A stretch of 64,000 bases of DNA from Pomphorhynchus laevis (taxonomy: Eukaryota; Acanthocephala; Palaeacanthocephala; Echinorhynchida; Pomphorhynchidae), in the NCBI GenBank assembly GCA_012934845.2, contig WNNJ02000876.1, positions 285,989 through 349,988 of the forward strand, written 5' to 3'. Below are positions 43,470 to 53,975 of this stretch, piece by piece. The translations under genes and the position numbers were made by a program. Below the pieces are notes generated by a model, which was given only the letters and a program-made list of their open reading frames with translations, made no database searches and was not told the DNA's origin. How positions within the stretch are numbered: position 1 is the stretch's first letter; every line of letters starts with the position of its first letter.

Positions 43470-43591
43470 TGTGGTATCAAATTGATCACTATCTTGTTTA
43501 TAAAGTTTACTATCTTGTTTATATCTATTATTATCTACTACTATTTGTAGATTCGTGAATAAAAGCCATTTTATTCTCTTTGGTTATCACA
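43470..43591 (+). repeat. 5' LTR (122 bp)
   Basis: Starts TGTGGTATCA, ends GGTTATCACA; matches 49041-49160 with few differences and two small indels. It contains gaataaaagcc (poly(A)-type AATAAA) near its end. Unusually short for an LTR. Confidence 0.9.
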
Positions 43592-43621
43592 ATTTAATTC
43601 ACGAATTGTCCGGAATTGTGA

Positions 43622-44179
43622 TTGGTGGAATCTCTGTTCAAGCCGGATACACTTAAACTGACCACATACTGTCCTGATACAGAACGCGAATGGCGCCACT
43701 GGCGATATCGCTTTGAAACTTTCATTAAACGTCTCAAAATCGATTCTGCAGATGACAAGCTTGATCTTCTGAAAATATCAATTTCAGCTCAGTTATTTGA
43801 TAAAATCGAGGAATGTCCAAATTATGACTCAGCAATGGATTTACTCGACAAATCGTTCATAAAAACTACAAATTCGGTTTACAAACGACGTTTGTTATGT
43901 TCCGCCAGACAAGCTCTCGATGAATCGATATCTAATTATGCGGATCGTCTTGAAACACTTGCTCGTCAATGTACTTTCAAGGATGTGAAAGCTAACGAGC
44001 TGCGTGATATTCTCATTTGCGATTTATTTATTACGGGATTGCAGTCAAATGAAATTTGTCAGCGCATACTCGAAACCAATGACATTGATAAAGAGAAAAA
44101 GCGTATCAAGTCGCTCAAACAATTGAAGCAGCCCAAATTCAATCAAACGAATATCGACACACATCCGAATTCACAGTAA
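43622..44179 (+). pseudogene. Gag capsid region (gypsy 1)
   Basis: 185 codons beginning KLTTYCPDTEREWRHWRYRF after a short lead and ending at TAA 44179. The DEREW..W...F pattern and the ALDESISNYADRLETLARQC segment are typical of Ty3/gypsy gag. No in-frame ATG occurs until about residue 70; the frame opens at TTG directly after a stop. So the start codon has been lost, or the frame begins by another route. Confidence 0.75.
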
Positions 44180-44204
44180 ATGCCATGAAATAGACTTAAA
44201 GCTC

Positions 44205-44616
44205 TAAACTAATTACCGATAACTCAGAAAATGAAGAATATATTGCTCTAGTTCAAAAGATAAGCAAGAAAAAATGCTACTTTTGTGGTGGAGCTATGCA
44301 TTCCCGCAATCGTTGTCCAGCCCGGGATGCTGAATGTTCAATTGGCTCAAAACGTGGGCACTACGAGAAAGTTTGTCGAGCTAAGATGTTTCGATCGCGG
44401 CAAAAATATAATCGTAGTACTCGACCACTTACGTTCGACGGTGAATCACTTAATATCATCTCTTGTCAAAATGCGAAAAGTGATGCATCGAAGCTAGACG
44501 ACATGACGGTACAAGTTCGTCTTGGGACTCAAAAGCTGGATGCGCTTATCGATACTGGAAGCTCTTTCAATTTCGTCGATTCTTCAGTAATTCGCAAATT
44601 AGGTGTTTCTACATAA
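44205..44616 (+). pseudogene. Nucleocapsid knuckles and aspartic protease (gypsy 1)
   Basis: Reads KKCYFCGGAMHSRNRCPARD (CCHC knuckle, residues spaced C-x2-C-x4-H-x4-C), then CSIGSKRGHYEKVC (decayed second knuckle), and KLDALIDTGSSFNFVDSSVI with an intact catalytic DTG. A premature TAA follows at 44614. The protease would cut the polyprotein. Confidence 0.8.
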
Positions 44617-44637
44617 TCTTGTTGCGTTAGAATTTCC

Positions 44638-46060
44638 ATGGCTGATTCATCGTTTACCTCTGTATGCGATGAACGATGTGTGATATCGATATCTTACTGT
44701 AATCGCAACTATTCTGACGTTAAATGTTTCGTCATGCCTCACCTATGCCGTGATTTGATACTTGGTCATCCATTTTTGCGCTTACATTCAAGTATTTCCA
44801 TTCGACTTCGAGGAAATAATAAGCAAGAGATATTGACAATTGGACAATCATCTAGCATGGAAATCAATTTACCGTCGTTATTTTCAGACGATTTCAAAGA
44901 CTGGAAACCTGTAGCAATTCCGTCTCGACGACGTAATATCGAAGATAATCGATTCATTGCTTTGGAAGTAAAACGAATGTTGGCCGAGGGAATCATCGAG
45001 CACAGTCGATCACCATGGTGCGCGCAAGTTCTTATTGCAAACAGGGAAGGACGTCGTCGTCTTGTTGTAGATTATTCACAGACTGTAAATAGATTCACTG
45101 TACTTGACACTTAACCCATGCCCAGAATAGACGACTTGATTGATACCATATCGAGCAATAACGTGTTTAGCACTCTAGATCTCAAAAGTGCTTATCATCA
45201 AGTTCCCTTACGAACAAACGAAATTTTTTGACGGCATTCGAGGCTTATGGTAAACTCTATCAATTTCAGCGAATGTCATTCGAACTCACGAATGCTGTGG
45301 CCGCTTTCCAACGAATAATCAACGAGATCATAAAGAAAGAAAACTTAATCGACACATACTAATATCTCGACGACATTATTGCGTGCGGCAAAACCCAGCA
45401 AGAACACGATACAAATCTGGCAAACTTTCGTGAAGTTGCTTCTAAGTACCGAATAACACTAAATGAATCAAAGTGTATTTTTAATAAGACGATGATCAAT
45501 ATTCTGGGATATCAAGTTGGCAATGGTATTAAACGGCCTGATCCTAATCGTGTCTCATCTTTGCGAGAACTGCAAGTACCTCAAAATAAACGTTAACTGC
45601 GAAGAATTGTTGCCCTCTTCTCTCATTATTCCAAATGGATTCAAAATTTTTCGTCGCAGATTAGTCCGTTAGCTGAAACTACGAATTTTCCTATTACACC
45701 GGTAGCAAGGCGCTCTTTTGATCTAATTCTTGATCTCATTATTTCAGCTACACTAACACCCATCGATTTCAACACGACATTTACAGTTGAGACTGACGCC
45801 TCTCTCCATGTCATCGGTGCCGTATTAATACAGGATAACTAACCCGTTGCATTTTATTCACATACCCTTAGCAAGATTGCCGTTGGGCATTCCGCTATTG
45901 AGAAGGAGGCCCTCGCCATCGTCAAAGCATTACGATATTGGAGGCACTATTTGTCTGGTCAAACTTTCAATGTTTTAACTGATCAACTGTCTCATTTATA
46001 TGAGACATCCGTCTCATTTATATTTAACAGGAATAATAAGAGTAAAATAAAAAATGAAAA
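44638..46060 (+). pseudogene. Reverse transcriptase and RNase H (gypsy 1)
   Basis: Frame 44638-45114 has RDLILGHPFLRLHSSISIRL, MLAEGIIEHSRSPWCAQVLI and RRRLVVDYSQTVNRF. After stops and shifts come MPRIDDLIDTISSNNVFSTL, DLKSAYHQVPL, YLDDIIACGKTQQEHD (catalytic YLDD), SLRELQVPQNKR, then RNase H VETDASLHVIGAVLIQDN, KEALAIVKALRYWRHYLSG and NVLTDQ. At least four disruptions. Confidence 0.85.
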
Positions 46061-46069
46061 TATGCAAAG

Positions 46070-46928
46070 ATGGCCTTTGATTTATCTGAATTTAAGTATT
46101 GCATCATTTATCGGCCTGGAAAGTTAAATTGTGTGACCGACTCAATGTCTAGGGATATCTGTGCATCAAGTTACGGGTATTTCAACAAACAAAAAGATTT
46201 AAAGCTCCTTTACGAACTTCACGCGACACTTTGCCACTCTGGAGTCAATCGTTTGTACCATTTTATTCAATCGAATCAACTCCCATATAGCTCTCAAGAC
46301 GTTCGTTATGTTGTCTCTCATTGCGTTACATGTTATTTGTTGAAACCGAACTTCTTTAAGCCTCCAAAGACCGCCCTCATCAGAGCTACGAAACCATTCG
46401 AAAGGATGTCACTTGACTTTAAAGGGCCATTTCTTAGTTCATCAGGCAAGAAATATTTGATGACAGTCATCGATGAATATACTCGATATCCGTTTGCTTT
46501 CGCATGCCGAGATATGTCCACACAAACGGTGATTAATTGTCTACGCAGCATTTTGTCAATATTTGCCCCTCCCCCCTGAATTTGTACATTCCGATCGCGG
46601 GTCATCCTTCATGTCGAAAGAATTAACATATTATCTGAGCAGTATTGATACGGTAGCAAGTCATTCTTCTTCGTACAATCCGGTCGGTAACGGACAGATC
46701 GAGCGCTACAACGGCATTTTATGAAGCGCTATACTTTTGCGGCTTAGAGACTACAATCGTCATGTTGATGCTTGGGAAACTGTTCTCACTGAATGTCTTC
46801 AGTCTATCCGGGGACTATTATATACCGCTACCGGTTCGATACCCCACGATCGTATCTTTAACTTCCCTAGACGTCCGCTAGCAAAATTCAACTCGCCCAA
46901 ATGGCTATGTAATCCCGGTCCTGTATAG
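46070..46928 (+). pseudogene. Integrase (gypsy 1)
   Basis: Frame 46070-46579 has the HHCC zinc domain (LHATLCHSGVNRLYHFI ... VSHCVTC), MSLDFKGPFLSSSGKKYLMT (first catalytic Asp) and DEYTRYPFAFACRDMST. A frameshift in a C-run near 46570 leads to EFVHSDRGSSFMSKEL (second Asp) and YNPVGNGQIERYNGIL (catalytic Glu), so the D,D35E triad survives. The frame then reads RIFNFPRRPLAKFNSPKWLC before the LINE insertion at about 46925. Confidence 0.85.
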
Positions 46929-47034
46929 GCAGAGATCTACCGGAGCTGTATCCATACCTGTTCAGCTGCTACTCCAGCAAATCGTTCCTACGTTTCGGCC
47001 AGTACACGTTGATATCAGACGAGGGACCACAGCA

Positions 47035-47715
47035 ATGCGATCCTTTCGGTACGATGATCTTCTGCCTGACTGCCTTGACACTGACAAAAGCATCAAGTCC
47101 GAATGCAATATCTCGTACATGGATGGTGCCATGTTAGGTGGTGATGTGAACACGTTGCTCTCAGACTGGAGTATGTTGACGGCGCGGGGAAAGGAGCTGG
47201 GAGTCGTCATCAATGTTGGCAAGTGTGAGCTCATTATTGACGACAACGATGTTGTGAGAAGTTTCAAGGCAGTCGCTCCAGACGTCAAACACGTCGACCC
47301 AGCATCAGCAATGTTACTTAAAGCACCAATCGAATGTGAGAAGAGCGTGGACAAGACATTGGAAATAAAACTGCATGAATTACAACGCATGTCTAGCCGG
47401 CTATCGCTTCTATACGCTCACGATGCGCTGCTCCTGCTAAAAAACTGCTTCGCGATACCTAAGACGATGTTCACTCTACGCAGCGCGCCATGCTACAGAA
47501 AGCAGCTGTTGTTTGAATATGACAACGTAATTCGGTCGTCGTTGAATTCCGTCATCAATATTGCGCTGTCCAATGGGGCATGGGACCAGGCATCACTACC
47601 GGTTGCTAACGGCGGACTCGGCATCAGGAGAGCGACGGATATTGCTCTACCGGCATTCCTATCATCGGTCGCCGGGTCGCAAACACTCAAACTCGGATCC
47701 TGCCAGTGCGACTAA
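47035..47715 (+). pseudogene. RT catalytic motif C to thumb of the nested LINE
   Basis: 226-aa frame. The motif normally Y-x-D-D-G-x-x-G-G reads YMDGAMLGG, so the second catalytic Asp is Gly. It is followed by ELGVVINVGKCELII, PKTMFTLRSAPCYRKQLLFE and LPVANGGLGIRRATDIALPA, all characteristic of this invertebrate RT family. A 1-nt frameshift upstream separates it from motif B. Confidence 0.8.
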
Positions 47716-47904
47716 ATGACTATTGCGGTATCAGCGAACCGACATACACTACTGCAGTGACCGAATGGCAGTCTCGATCGGTTTTCATGCCAGTCCAACC
47801 GTCCTTCGCTACAGAACAGAAATTCTGGGATACTCCGTTGGTTATTGTCCAGGGAGCGAAAGTGTTGTCAGCTGCACTTGACCAGGCGAGCAAAGCGCGT
47901 CTAA

Positions 47905-48608
47905 TTGCGGCTACTGCACCTCATTCTGGGGGTATTCCTTCACACACGTACCTGTTCGTCGCTCGGCACAAGACTTGACGACTGGTCACTACGCATCGCC
48001 ATTGCCCTGCGCCTCGGTGCCCCAGTCTGTCTGACACATGTATGTGTCTGCGGAGCGGATGTAGACGCCAGCGGACGACATGGGCTCAGCTGCCACAAGT
48101 CCATCGGCAGACTGTCACGCCACAGCGCAGTCAACGATCTCATCAAGCGTGCACTGATGTCGGCAGAAATCCCATCGCGTCTAGAGCCGAAGATACTAGC
48201 GCAACATGATGACAGGCGGCCTGATGGTCAACTGGCAGGTGTTTGGCTTGGGACTTCACCTGCCCAGACACCTTGGCACTGAGTCATCTAAATACAGCTG
48301 TGACCGCACCAGGAGCGGTAGCCAGGGGAGTAGAGGACAAGAAACGCAGCAAATCCTCCTTCCTGACACCGATCTACAATTTTGTGCCGATCGCCGTGGA
48401 AACGCTTGGTGCGTTGGGCCCAGAGGCGGAAGGCCTAATGCACGAAATAGGTCGGCGAATAGCAGCAGTGACCGGAGAGCGGCGGTCCACGGATTTCCTG
48501 CTGCAGAGGCTAAGCGTTGCTATCCAACGCGGTAACGCTAGTTGCGTTCTGGGCACAATTGAAGGGACGAGCGATAGACAAGACTTAGACACAATTTATT
48601 ATTTGTAA
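47905..48608 (+). pseudogene. C-terminal zinc finger and PD-(D/E)XK-like endonuclease of the nested LINE
   Basis: Frame 47905-48282 reads LTHVCVCGADVDASGRHGLS, RLSRHSAVNDLIKRAL, RLEPKI and DDRRPDG. Frame 48243-48608 continues WDFTCPDTLALSHLNTAV, FVPIAVETLGALGPEAEGLM, RRIAAVTGERRSTDFLLQRL and SVAIQRGNAS. The CCHC-type cluster followed by RPDG...D.TCPDT fits a restriction-like endonuclease used by some LINEs instead of an AP endonuclease. Only a frameshift near 48240 breaks it. Compare the different subfamily at 16115-17015. Confidence 0.75.
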
Positions 48609-48624
48609 TTTTTGGGTTTTTTGT

Positions 48625-49039
48625 TTGTTTTTTAAAAAATTGATATTAAATAAAGCAAAACTGATAAACGCTAATCCTAACACTGCACATATTGAATTTC
48701 CATCTGGGAAGGAAGCGAATATATCAACTCGGCATCGATCTAGTTGTCCTTCAGAAACCTGCATTTACAAGAATCAAAACAATGTGGATATTTATAATCC
48801 TGGAACATTAACGACCGATGACGACAAGTGTAGACAGTTTTGATACTAACCAGCTGTCTGGAGATAACAACGATGGAAAGAAATATGATGTCTCAGACAA
48901 TACCGATAAGAACGTGAACTCAAAGAAGACTTCAATTCCCGATGCAAACCTTAATCATGTAGCTACTCAAGAATTCTACCGACGAAGTACCAGGATTCGA
49001 AGAAGTCCAGCTTACTTCCAAAATTATTACATGGGATGA
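48625..49039 (+). pseudogene. Pol C-terminus of gypsy 1
   Basis: Frame 48625-48843 reads AKLINANPNTAHIEFPSGKE and STRHRS ('v.linANpn.A.i.fPsGke...vSvrhlap'). Frame 48818-49039 ends YRRSTRIRRSPAYFQNYYMG, stopping one base before the 3' LTR. This is the continuation of the integrase C-terminus displaced by the nested LINE. Confidence 0.8.
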
Positions 49040-49040
49040 A

Positions 49041-49160
49041 TGTGGTATCACATTGATCACTATCTTGTTTAAAGAGTTTACTATTTTGTTTATCTATTAT
49101 TACCTACTACTATTTGTAGATTCGTGAATAAAAGCCATTTTATTCTCTTTAGTTATCACA
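49041..49160 (+). repeat. 3' LTR (120 bp)
   Basis: TGTGGTATCA...AGTTATCACA, nearly identical to the 5' LTR. It begins directly after the pol stop codon; only a weak purine stretch (atgggatgaa) precedes it where a polypurine tract is expected. Confidence 0.9.
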
Positions 49161-49440
49161 GCATGAATGATCGAAAAGACAAGAAACGATTTATGGTCGT
49201 ATTTACAATGATTTGTTCTTTTTTGCTTGCTGATTTTCTTTTCTTTGTTTCTCATTTTTTCTTTTTCTTTTTGTTTCAAATCGTGATAAGACAAAATAGC
49301 CTTTATGGCTAAGCCTTGTAAGAATATAAAATTAAGCTATAATTAAAATATTTATTATCAAGATAATGAATCTTGAGCGTCATAATACTGAACATTGCAA
49401 TTAACGAATAATAATATAATTTTTATTAATATATTAAGGG

Positions 49441-52271
49441 ATAACATAAGTTGGAGGAAAATAGATATGCTTTAACTTGCATGAGAACGAGACGCTCAAG
49501 GAGTTTAGAGAGAGTTGAGAGAGGTGAGATAGGACGGTACAAAGAGGATAATGAGGGCTCGAGAGATTGCTTTTATGAGAAGAGGACAAACAGTGACACA
49601 TTTCCAGTTGGAAGGGAATGTGCGGCTACGGATATACAAGTTGAATAATGCGGTTAGGAACGGGGAGGTTGAGGAGCAGGTATTTTTAAGCAAGGGAGTG
49701 GGAATTGGGTCAGAATGAGTTTTTATCAGGTAATACCAGAATAATCGGAAAAAAATTATCAAACGAAACAGGAAGATTGAATAGCTCTGAGAAGGAAGTA
49801 TTTATAGAGAAGAGGAGGTCCAATGGTAAACCTTCTACTCATAGAAGGTTTTTCCTTTCTATGAGTAGAAGGGAAAGTAAATTAGATTGCTTAGATTGTA
49901 GATGAAAAGAAAATTTATCAGGATTTATGTTACAAAGGGTAGATGATCGTGAAATAATTGAGTTTAAGATTTTCCAATGAGATTTAGAGTTGTAAGAGGA
50001 CTCGAGTTGATTTCATCAAAAGAGAGTACGTTTAGTACGCATAAGAATGAGATTGGAACGGCTTAGTGAAATGTAGGAAGGACCGAGATTTGGAAGGTGT
50101 GAGTTGGGAGAACATTTAAGAAAGCGATTAAACACACGAAAAGAATGACAGAGTCGACGTTTAGAAAGAATACAATCGGGATTGAACCAATAAGCATGGC
50201 GCAATCGCTAAAAACGTTCAAGTAGACTAAGCAGGAAGTGATTGAGGATAGTCGTAAGTTCAGAATCAAACATAATGCAGAGATCATCGGGAGATGGTGT
50301 AGTGTAAGTAAAAATAGTAAAGAATTGAGTAAAGCTGCGCAGAGAATAGGTATCGAGAAGTTTCCAGGGTCGACTTAGAGTAACTAATGTTGAAGGCGGA
50401 GAATAAAGATGAGAACAAGTAAGAGTGACAAGGAAATTACCAGACAAACCAGAATCAGTAATTGATAAGGATATATATGCATTGAAGCAGTAGAGAACGG
50501 CAATGATGTCGAAAGCACCGCTAAGAATATGAGTGGGGCGTGTTGAAAGTAATTTATAGTTAAAATTAGAAAAAAGTTAGTTAGAGTGGTAGAGTCAGAG
50601 TTAGCCGGGCCATCAAGACGAATGTTATAGTCACCGAGAACAGAAGAAGGAGCATAAGACAATGCACAGTAAAAAGAAGATGTAAAAGCTCGCTTAATAA
50701 CATACGTGATGGGGACAGCTGAGTCTGAACGGTATGCAATCACAAGTTCGAGGGGGGGAAGGAGTGGATGATCTGCATATGAGCATTTCGAACGAGACGA
50801 AACTGATGTTAGCATCACTTTTACGCAGAGACGTTGGGCGACGAGCAATGATAACAATACCGTGATGGTTTAAAACAGTAAATGTGAAAGAGACAATTGG
50901 ACAAGCAGATTCAACAAGATAACAACCAGAGCGACATCAATGAGGAATAACAGGATCGTTATAGTCAGAGTGCCAGAATGGGTAGTGCAGAGAATATCGA
51001 TAGATAATTGATCGAATATATCAAGGAGCAGATACACTTTATGAAGAATGGAGCGAGTGTTTTAAAGACTAACACGAAAAGTTAGCTCAGGATCAAAATA
51101 GACTAGCAATGAAGACTAAGGGAGAGACAGGACGCCATCGGATTTTTGGCTTCGTGCGCACGACCTGAAAATTTCCGTTGATTTGAAGGTTTGATAGGGA
51201 TGACTCGCCGTTTGTTTCACGTCGATGATTCTCAATGCGAGCTGAATTGAGCTGGGCGATATCAAAAGGGAGGCGGTCAGGAAAGATACGACAAGTAGAT
51301 GAAGTATTAATCTTAACACGTTGGGAGAATACCGATCAGGCATGTGAACTATGTAGGAATAAGATTTTTTAGGAGTGGAGGACTGATATGATCGGATTTA
51401 GTGAATTTGCTTGAACGGATAAAAGATACAGAAGCGATACTATTGAAGAGGGATGAATTATCATCAGGAAGAATGGTTGCTAGGATAGACCTGAAAGCAG
51501 ATACACCATCGATGCAAGATTGTTGAGAAGCAGCTTAGGAAAGCTTTAAGTTAGATATGATAATACAGAGATTGCGCGAATGAAAACAATTACGTGGAAG
51601 TTGTGATAGGACAGAGCTGGTTGGACTAAAGGCAGAAGAGCAGATAGAAGTGGGAATGACGGGGCTGCTCAATGGAGAATTAAGATAGGTTGGAGCATGT
51701 GTGACAGGAGTGTTGAATTGGTTTATCTGAGATGTTACTTGAGATTATTTTGACGGAAGATGTAAATTATTGACAAGTGATACGGGGTAGGTAGAGTAAG
51801 GAGTATGTAAAGACAAGGAAGAAGTATGAGAGGTATTGAGATTGGGGAGAAATAGGAAAGAGAAAGTACGATATGAAAATCTTTACCGTTATCATTGATA
51901 GGATGAAGACGAATGAATGTTTAATCTGTAGTTGAACGAGGAGTGTGAGTAAGAGTAGATTCAAGAATGGGATTATAGGATGTGAAGTCAGGTGTTGAAG
52001 CGAGGGACGTTCAAAAACAGTATCGGTCTGAGTGGTCGTGTGTAAAACAGAAGCGAGGAGCAGGATAGCTGTAAAAGTTGAACTGATGAACACAAGCCAA
52101 TGTAAACGGTTTACGTTGATACACCGAGCGGTCGGATATTTTAACTCGGACAAGGGTCCATACTTTACAATCGCATCCAACTTCCAAACTGATATAACCA
52201 TCTATGCATTCCGATATGGAAGATGCGTGATTAGGAAAAAAGAGGATTTGATATCGAGCTTTTTTAGTCAT
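49441..52271 (-). mobile_element. LINE family D, copy 2 (5' half only)
   Basis: Minus-strand coding pieces parallel to copy 1: 52271-51767 (N-terminal), 51343-51116 (before the endonuclease), 50857-50384 (endonuclease: SVLGDYNIRLDGPANSDSTT), 50447-50016 and 49762-49505 (RT start: LFNLYIRSRTFPSNWKCVTV). It ends near 49441 after LSKLLERLVLMQVKAYLFSS, so everything from the RT fingers onward is gone. Frames are badly broken. Confidence 0.7.
50384..50857 (-). pseudogene. Endonuclease remnant of LINE D copy 2
   Basis: Frame with LELVIAYRSDSAVPITY and VLGDYNIRLDGPANS, where the catalytic motif GDFN has become GDYN. Corresponds to SIVLGDFNIRLDRTSS in copy 1 (frame 56723-55815). Confidence 0.6.
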
Positions 52272-52809
52272 TATTCTTTTATCGAGAGATAATAGACTGT
52301 TTTTCAGCTTGAAAAAGATCAGGTTCGTTCTGTTGGGAGATACAGTAAAGAATGTTTTGAAGTAATATCAATATTTTCAAATCCTGATATAGTTGGAAAC
52401 GCAGATGATTAAGACAATGCATATTAAAGTCAATAGTACTGAACTTCGCGTTTTGCATAAATTAGTTATTTTGCATATAGTAAAAGATTCTCCAACACTA
52501 ACAAGAACTAAGCATTAAAATATTCCGAATTCAATAATAAATTTAATTCTGAAAACCATAATAACGTAATAAGGCCACTATATCATAATTCAAAACTTTG
52601 TCAAGCGCCTTTAAAAAATCGAGAAACAAGACATCAAGAGAATATCCGTAACTCAAGGCGCTACTCTACTGTTCAAAAGCAGTGACTAAATATATATTTT
52701 AATATAATATATTTTATATAATATTCGATTTCATTATTAAGAGTTCGTTACTACGCACTTGGTACCAAAATACTTTAGGGATTCGATTGATCTAATCGAC
52801 GATTTTAGA
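52272..52809. other. AT-rich sequence, nothing recognised
   Basis: No ORF or repeat assigned; separates LINE D copy 2 from an older LINE fragment. Confidence 0.5.
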
Positions 52810-53640
52810 TTCAAATCTATCGCGTTTTGAAACTTAATACGGTACAAAGATTTCTCTCATATTTATAATGTGCGCGGAGACTAGGGTGAGAGTGAGATAA
52901 CTTCCACAAGTCATTGTGAACAATCAGCAACTGTCTGTGCCCTGGATCTGTCCATGTAGGGCGTCTAGCAAGGGGTGAAATTACACGCATCGAAGCAATT
53001 TTATCAGACAATTTTTAAAGGTGATCGCAAATAGTTTCCAGTTGTAGACTACCTGATTCTGGAAATGAGAGAATAGAACATTGGTAAAGCGTTAAAAGTT
53101 GATTTATCCGAACTCTTAACCATGTGCTCTAGAACTATTTATTGTTTAGAACAATATTTGAAATTTGGTATTACTAGTAGTGAGAGAACACAACTTCCTA
53201 ATGAACTTCTGTTAGGAAGTTCTGTTAGGAAGTTCCTAACAAAACTTCATAATGAAGGGAGATAATTGACCATGACGACGTCATTCACGCACTTTGAAAA
53301 TACCCACTCAAGTACCGACTTCCTAATGAAGGGAGATAATTGACTATGACGACGTCATTCACGCACTTTGAAAATACCCAATCAAGTACTGAACCATCTC
53401 TAGATTAAAAGCAAGTTGGTTGTTTAATGTGCTGGATGAGTAGAAGCTCATCAGCAAAAATAAACAGAAATCTTCCTTTATACGACACTACCATCATTTA
53501 ATACAGATTCTAAACAATTAGAACCCGGTAGGTTAAAATCGTCTAATAGAATAAAGTGTGAAGAAAGACATGTCGATTGTGAAATCGGGACTAAGAGATC
53601 ATAGTCAGCGACCATGGAAGGGTAGGTATACATTATACAA
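52810..53640 (-). pseudogene. Old LINE endonuclease fragment
   Basis: On the minus strand: DFNLPGSNCLES near 53535 (GDFNLP-type motif with D in place of G), FADELLLIQHIKQPT (53465-53420), SVLDWVFSKCVNDVVMVNYL (53390 down), and frame 53011-52817 (MSDKIASMRVISPLARRPTW). This order fits the second half of an AP-like endonuclease of a CR1/Jockey-type LINE. Very decayed. Confidence 0.55.
53251..53392. repeat. 74-bp tandem duplication
   Basis: aatgaagggagataattgac... at 53251 recurs at 53325 with only a few changes over about 66 bp. It duplicates part of the LINE endonuclease coding sequence. Just upstream, gttaggaagttc is itself repeated and inverted (53200-53240). Confidence 0.85.
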
Positions 53641-53699
53641 AAATTTATACCCATATATTTATTATTGATATGAAAGCTTATACTCTTATTGGAGCCATT

Positions 53700-53875
53700 A
53701 GGGTCGCAAGGGTTTCATCTTGATTTTATCGCACTGGCAACCTTGAAATTATCAATAATTTAGGATGTCACAACATTTGTTAAATCAACTTGTTGATTGA
53801 ACTTTCAAACTCTCTTCACTATCATAATCTGATCATCCGCTATATGATACAAAGTGAGAATAATTAACAAACGGA
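53700..53875. repeat. Diverged repeat shared with 60105-60280
   Basis: tttcatcttgatttt...caaccttgaaattatc...gttgattgaactttcaaactc...ctatatgatacaaagtgagaataatt is matched at 60118-60280 with scattered substitutions. Unknown family; no coding capacity. Confidence 0.65.
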
Positions 53876-53975
53876 ATTCAATTATTTGTTTGCGGCAATG
53901 TGGAATTCTTTAAATTCTTCACCAAAAAAGTAATGTAAATAAAGAATAAAGTAATTTAAAAAATTAAAAATAAAG

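Larger units (their letters stand above)
46925..48620 (+). mobile_element. Nested LINE with RT C-terminal half and restriction-like endonuclease
   Basis: 5'-truncated non-LTR element, clearly richer in G+C than its surroundings, inserted into the gypsy integrase. It starts RDLPELYPYLFSCYSSKSFL and EGPQQCDPFGTMIFC (motif B, frame ending near 47080), continues in frame 47035-47715, then 47706-47978, 47905-48282 and 48243-48608. The gypsy frame resumes after ~48625. The tail is T/A-rich (48605-48650). Confidence 0.8.
43470..49160 (+). mobile_element. Ty3/gypsy element 1 with both LTRs, interrupted by an RLE-type LINE
   Basis: Gag (43622-44179), zinc knuckles and protease (44285-44616), RT (44638-45530), RNase H (45560-46030), integrase (46070-46925), a nested LINE (46925-48620), then the pol C-terminus (48625-49039), between two ~120-bp LTRs. 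The order and motifs resemble the CsRn1/Mag side of Ty3/gypsy. Frameshifts and stops are scattered, so it is inactive, but the boundaries are perfect. Confidence 0.88.
43465..49165. repeat. 5-bp target-site duplication GCATG flanking the gypsy element
   Basis: GCATG at 43465-43469 immediately precedes the 5' LTR, and GCATG at 49161-49165 immediately follows the 3' LTR. A perfect 5-bp duplication is the product of Ty3/gypsy integrase and confirms the element's exact ends. Confidence 0.92.
41740..49330 (+). mobile_element. LINE family B host copy containing nested insertions
   Basis: A plus-strand B-type LINE begins with broken RT N-terminal sequence (LERIISKKLLEDLNLNRI near 41975-42030), has AFADDLKIW near 42705 and ends LLKKLLKAC near 43469. 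The rest of its 3' end resumes at 49161 with the terminal hairpin TAGCC-tttat-GGCTA (49297-49311). Two insertions split it: a minus-strand LINE end (42200-42500) and the gypsy element (43470-49160). Confidence 0.75.
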
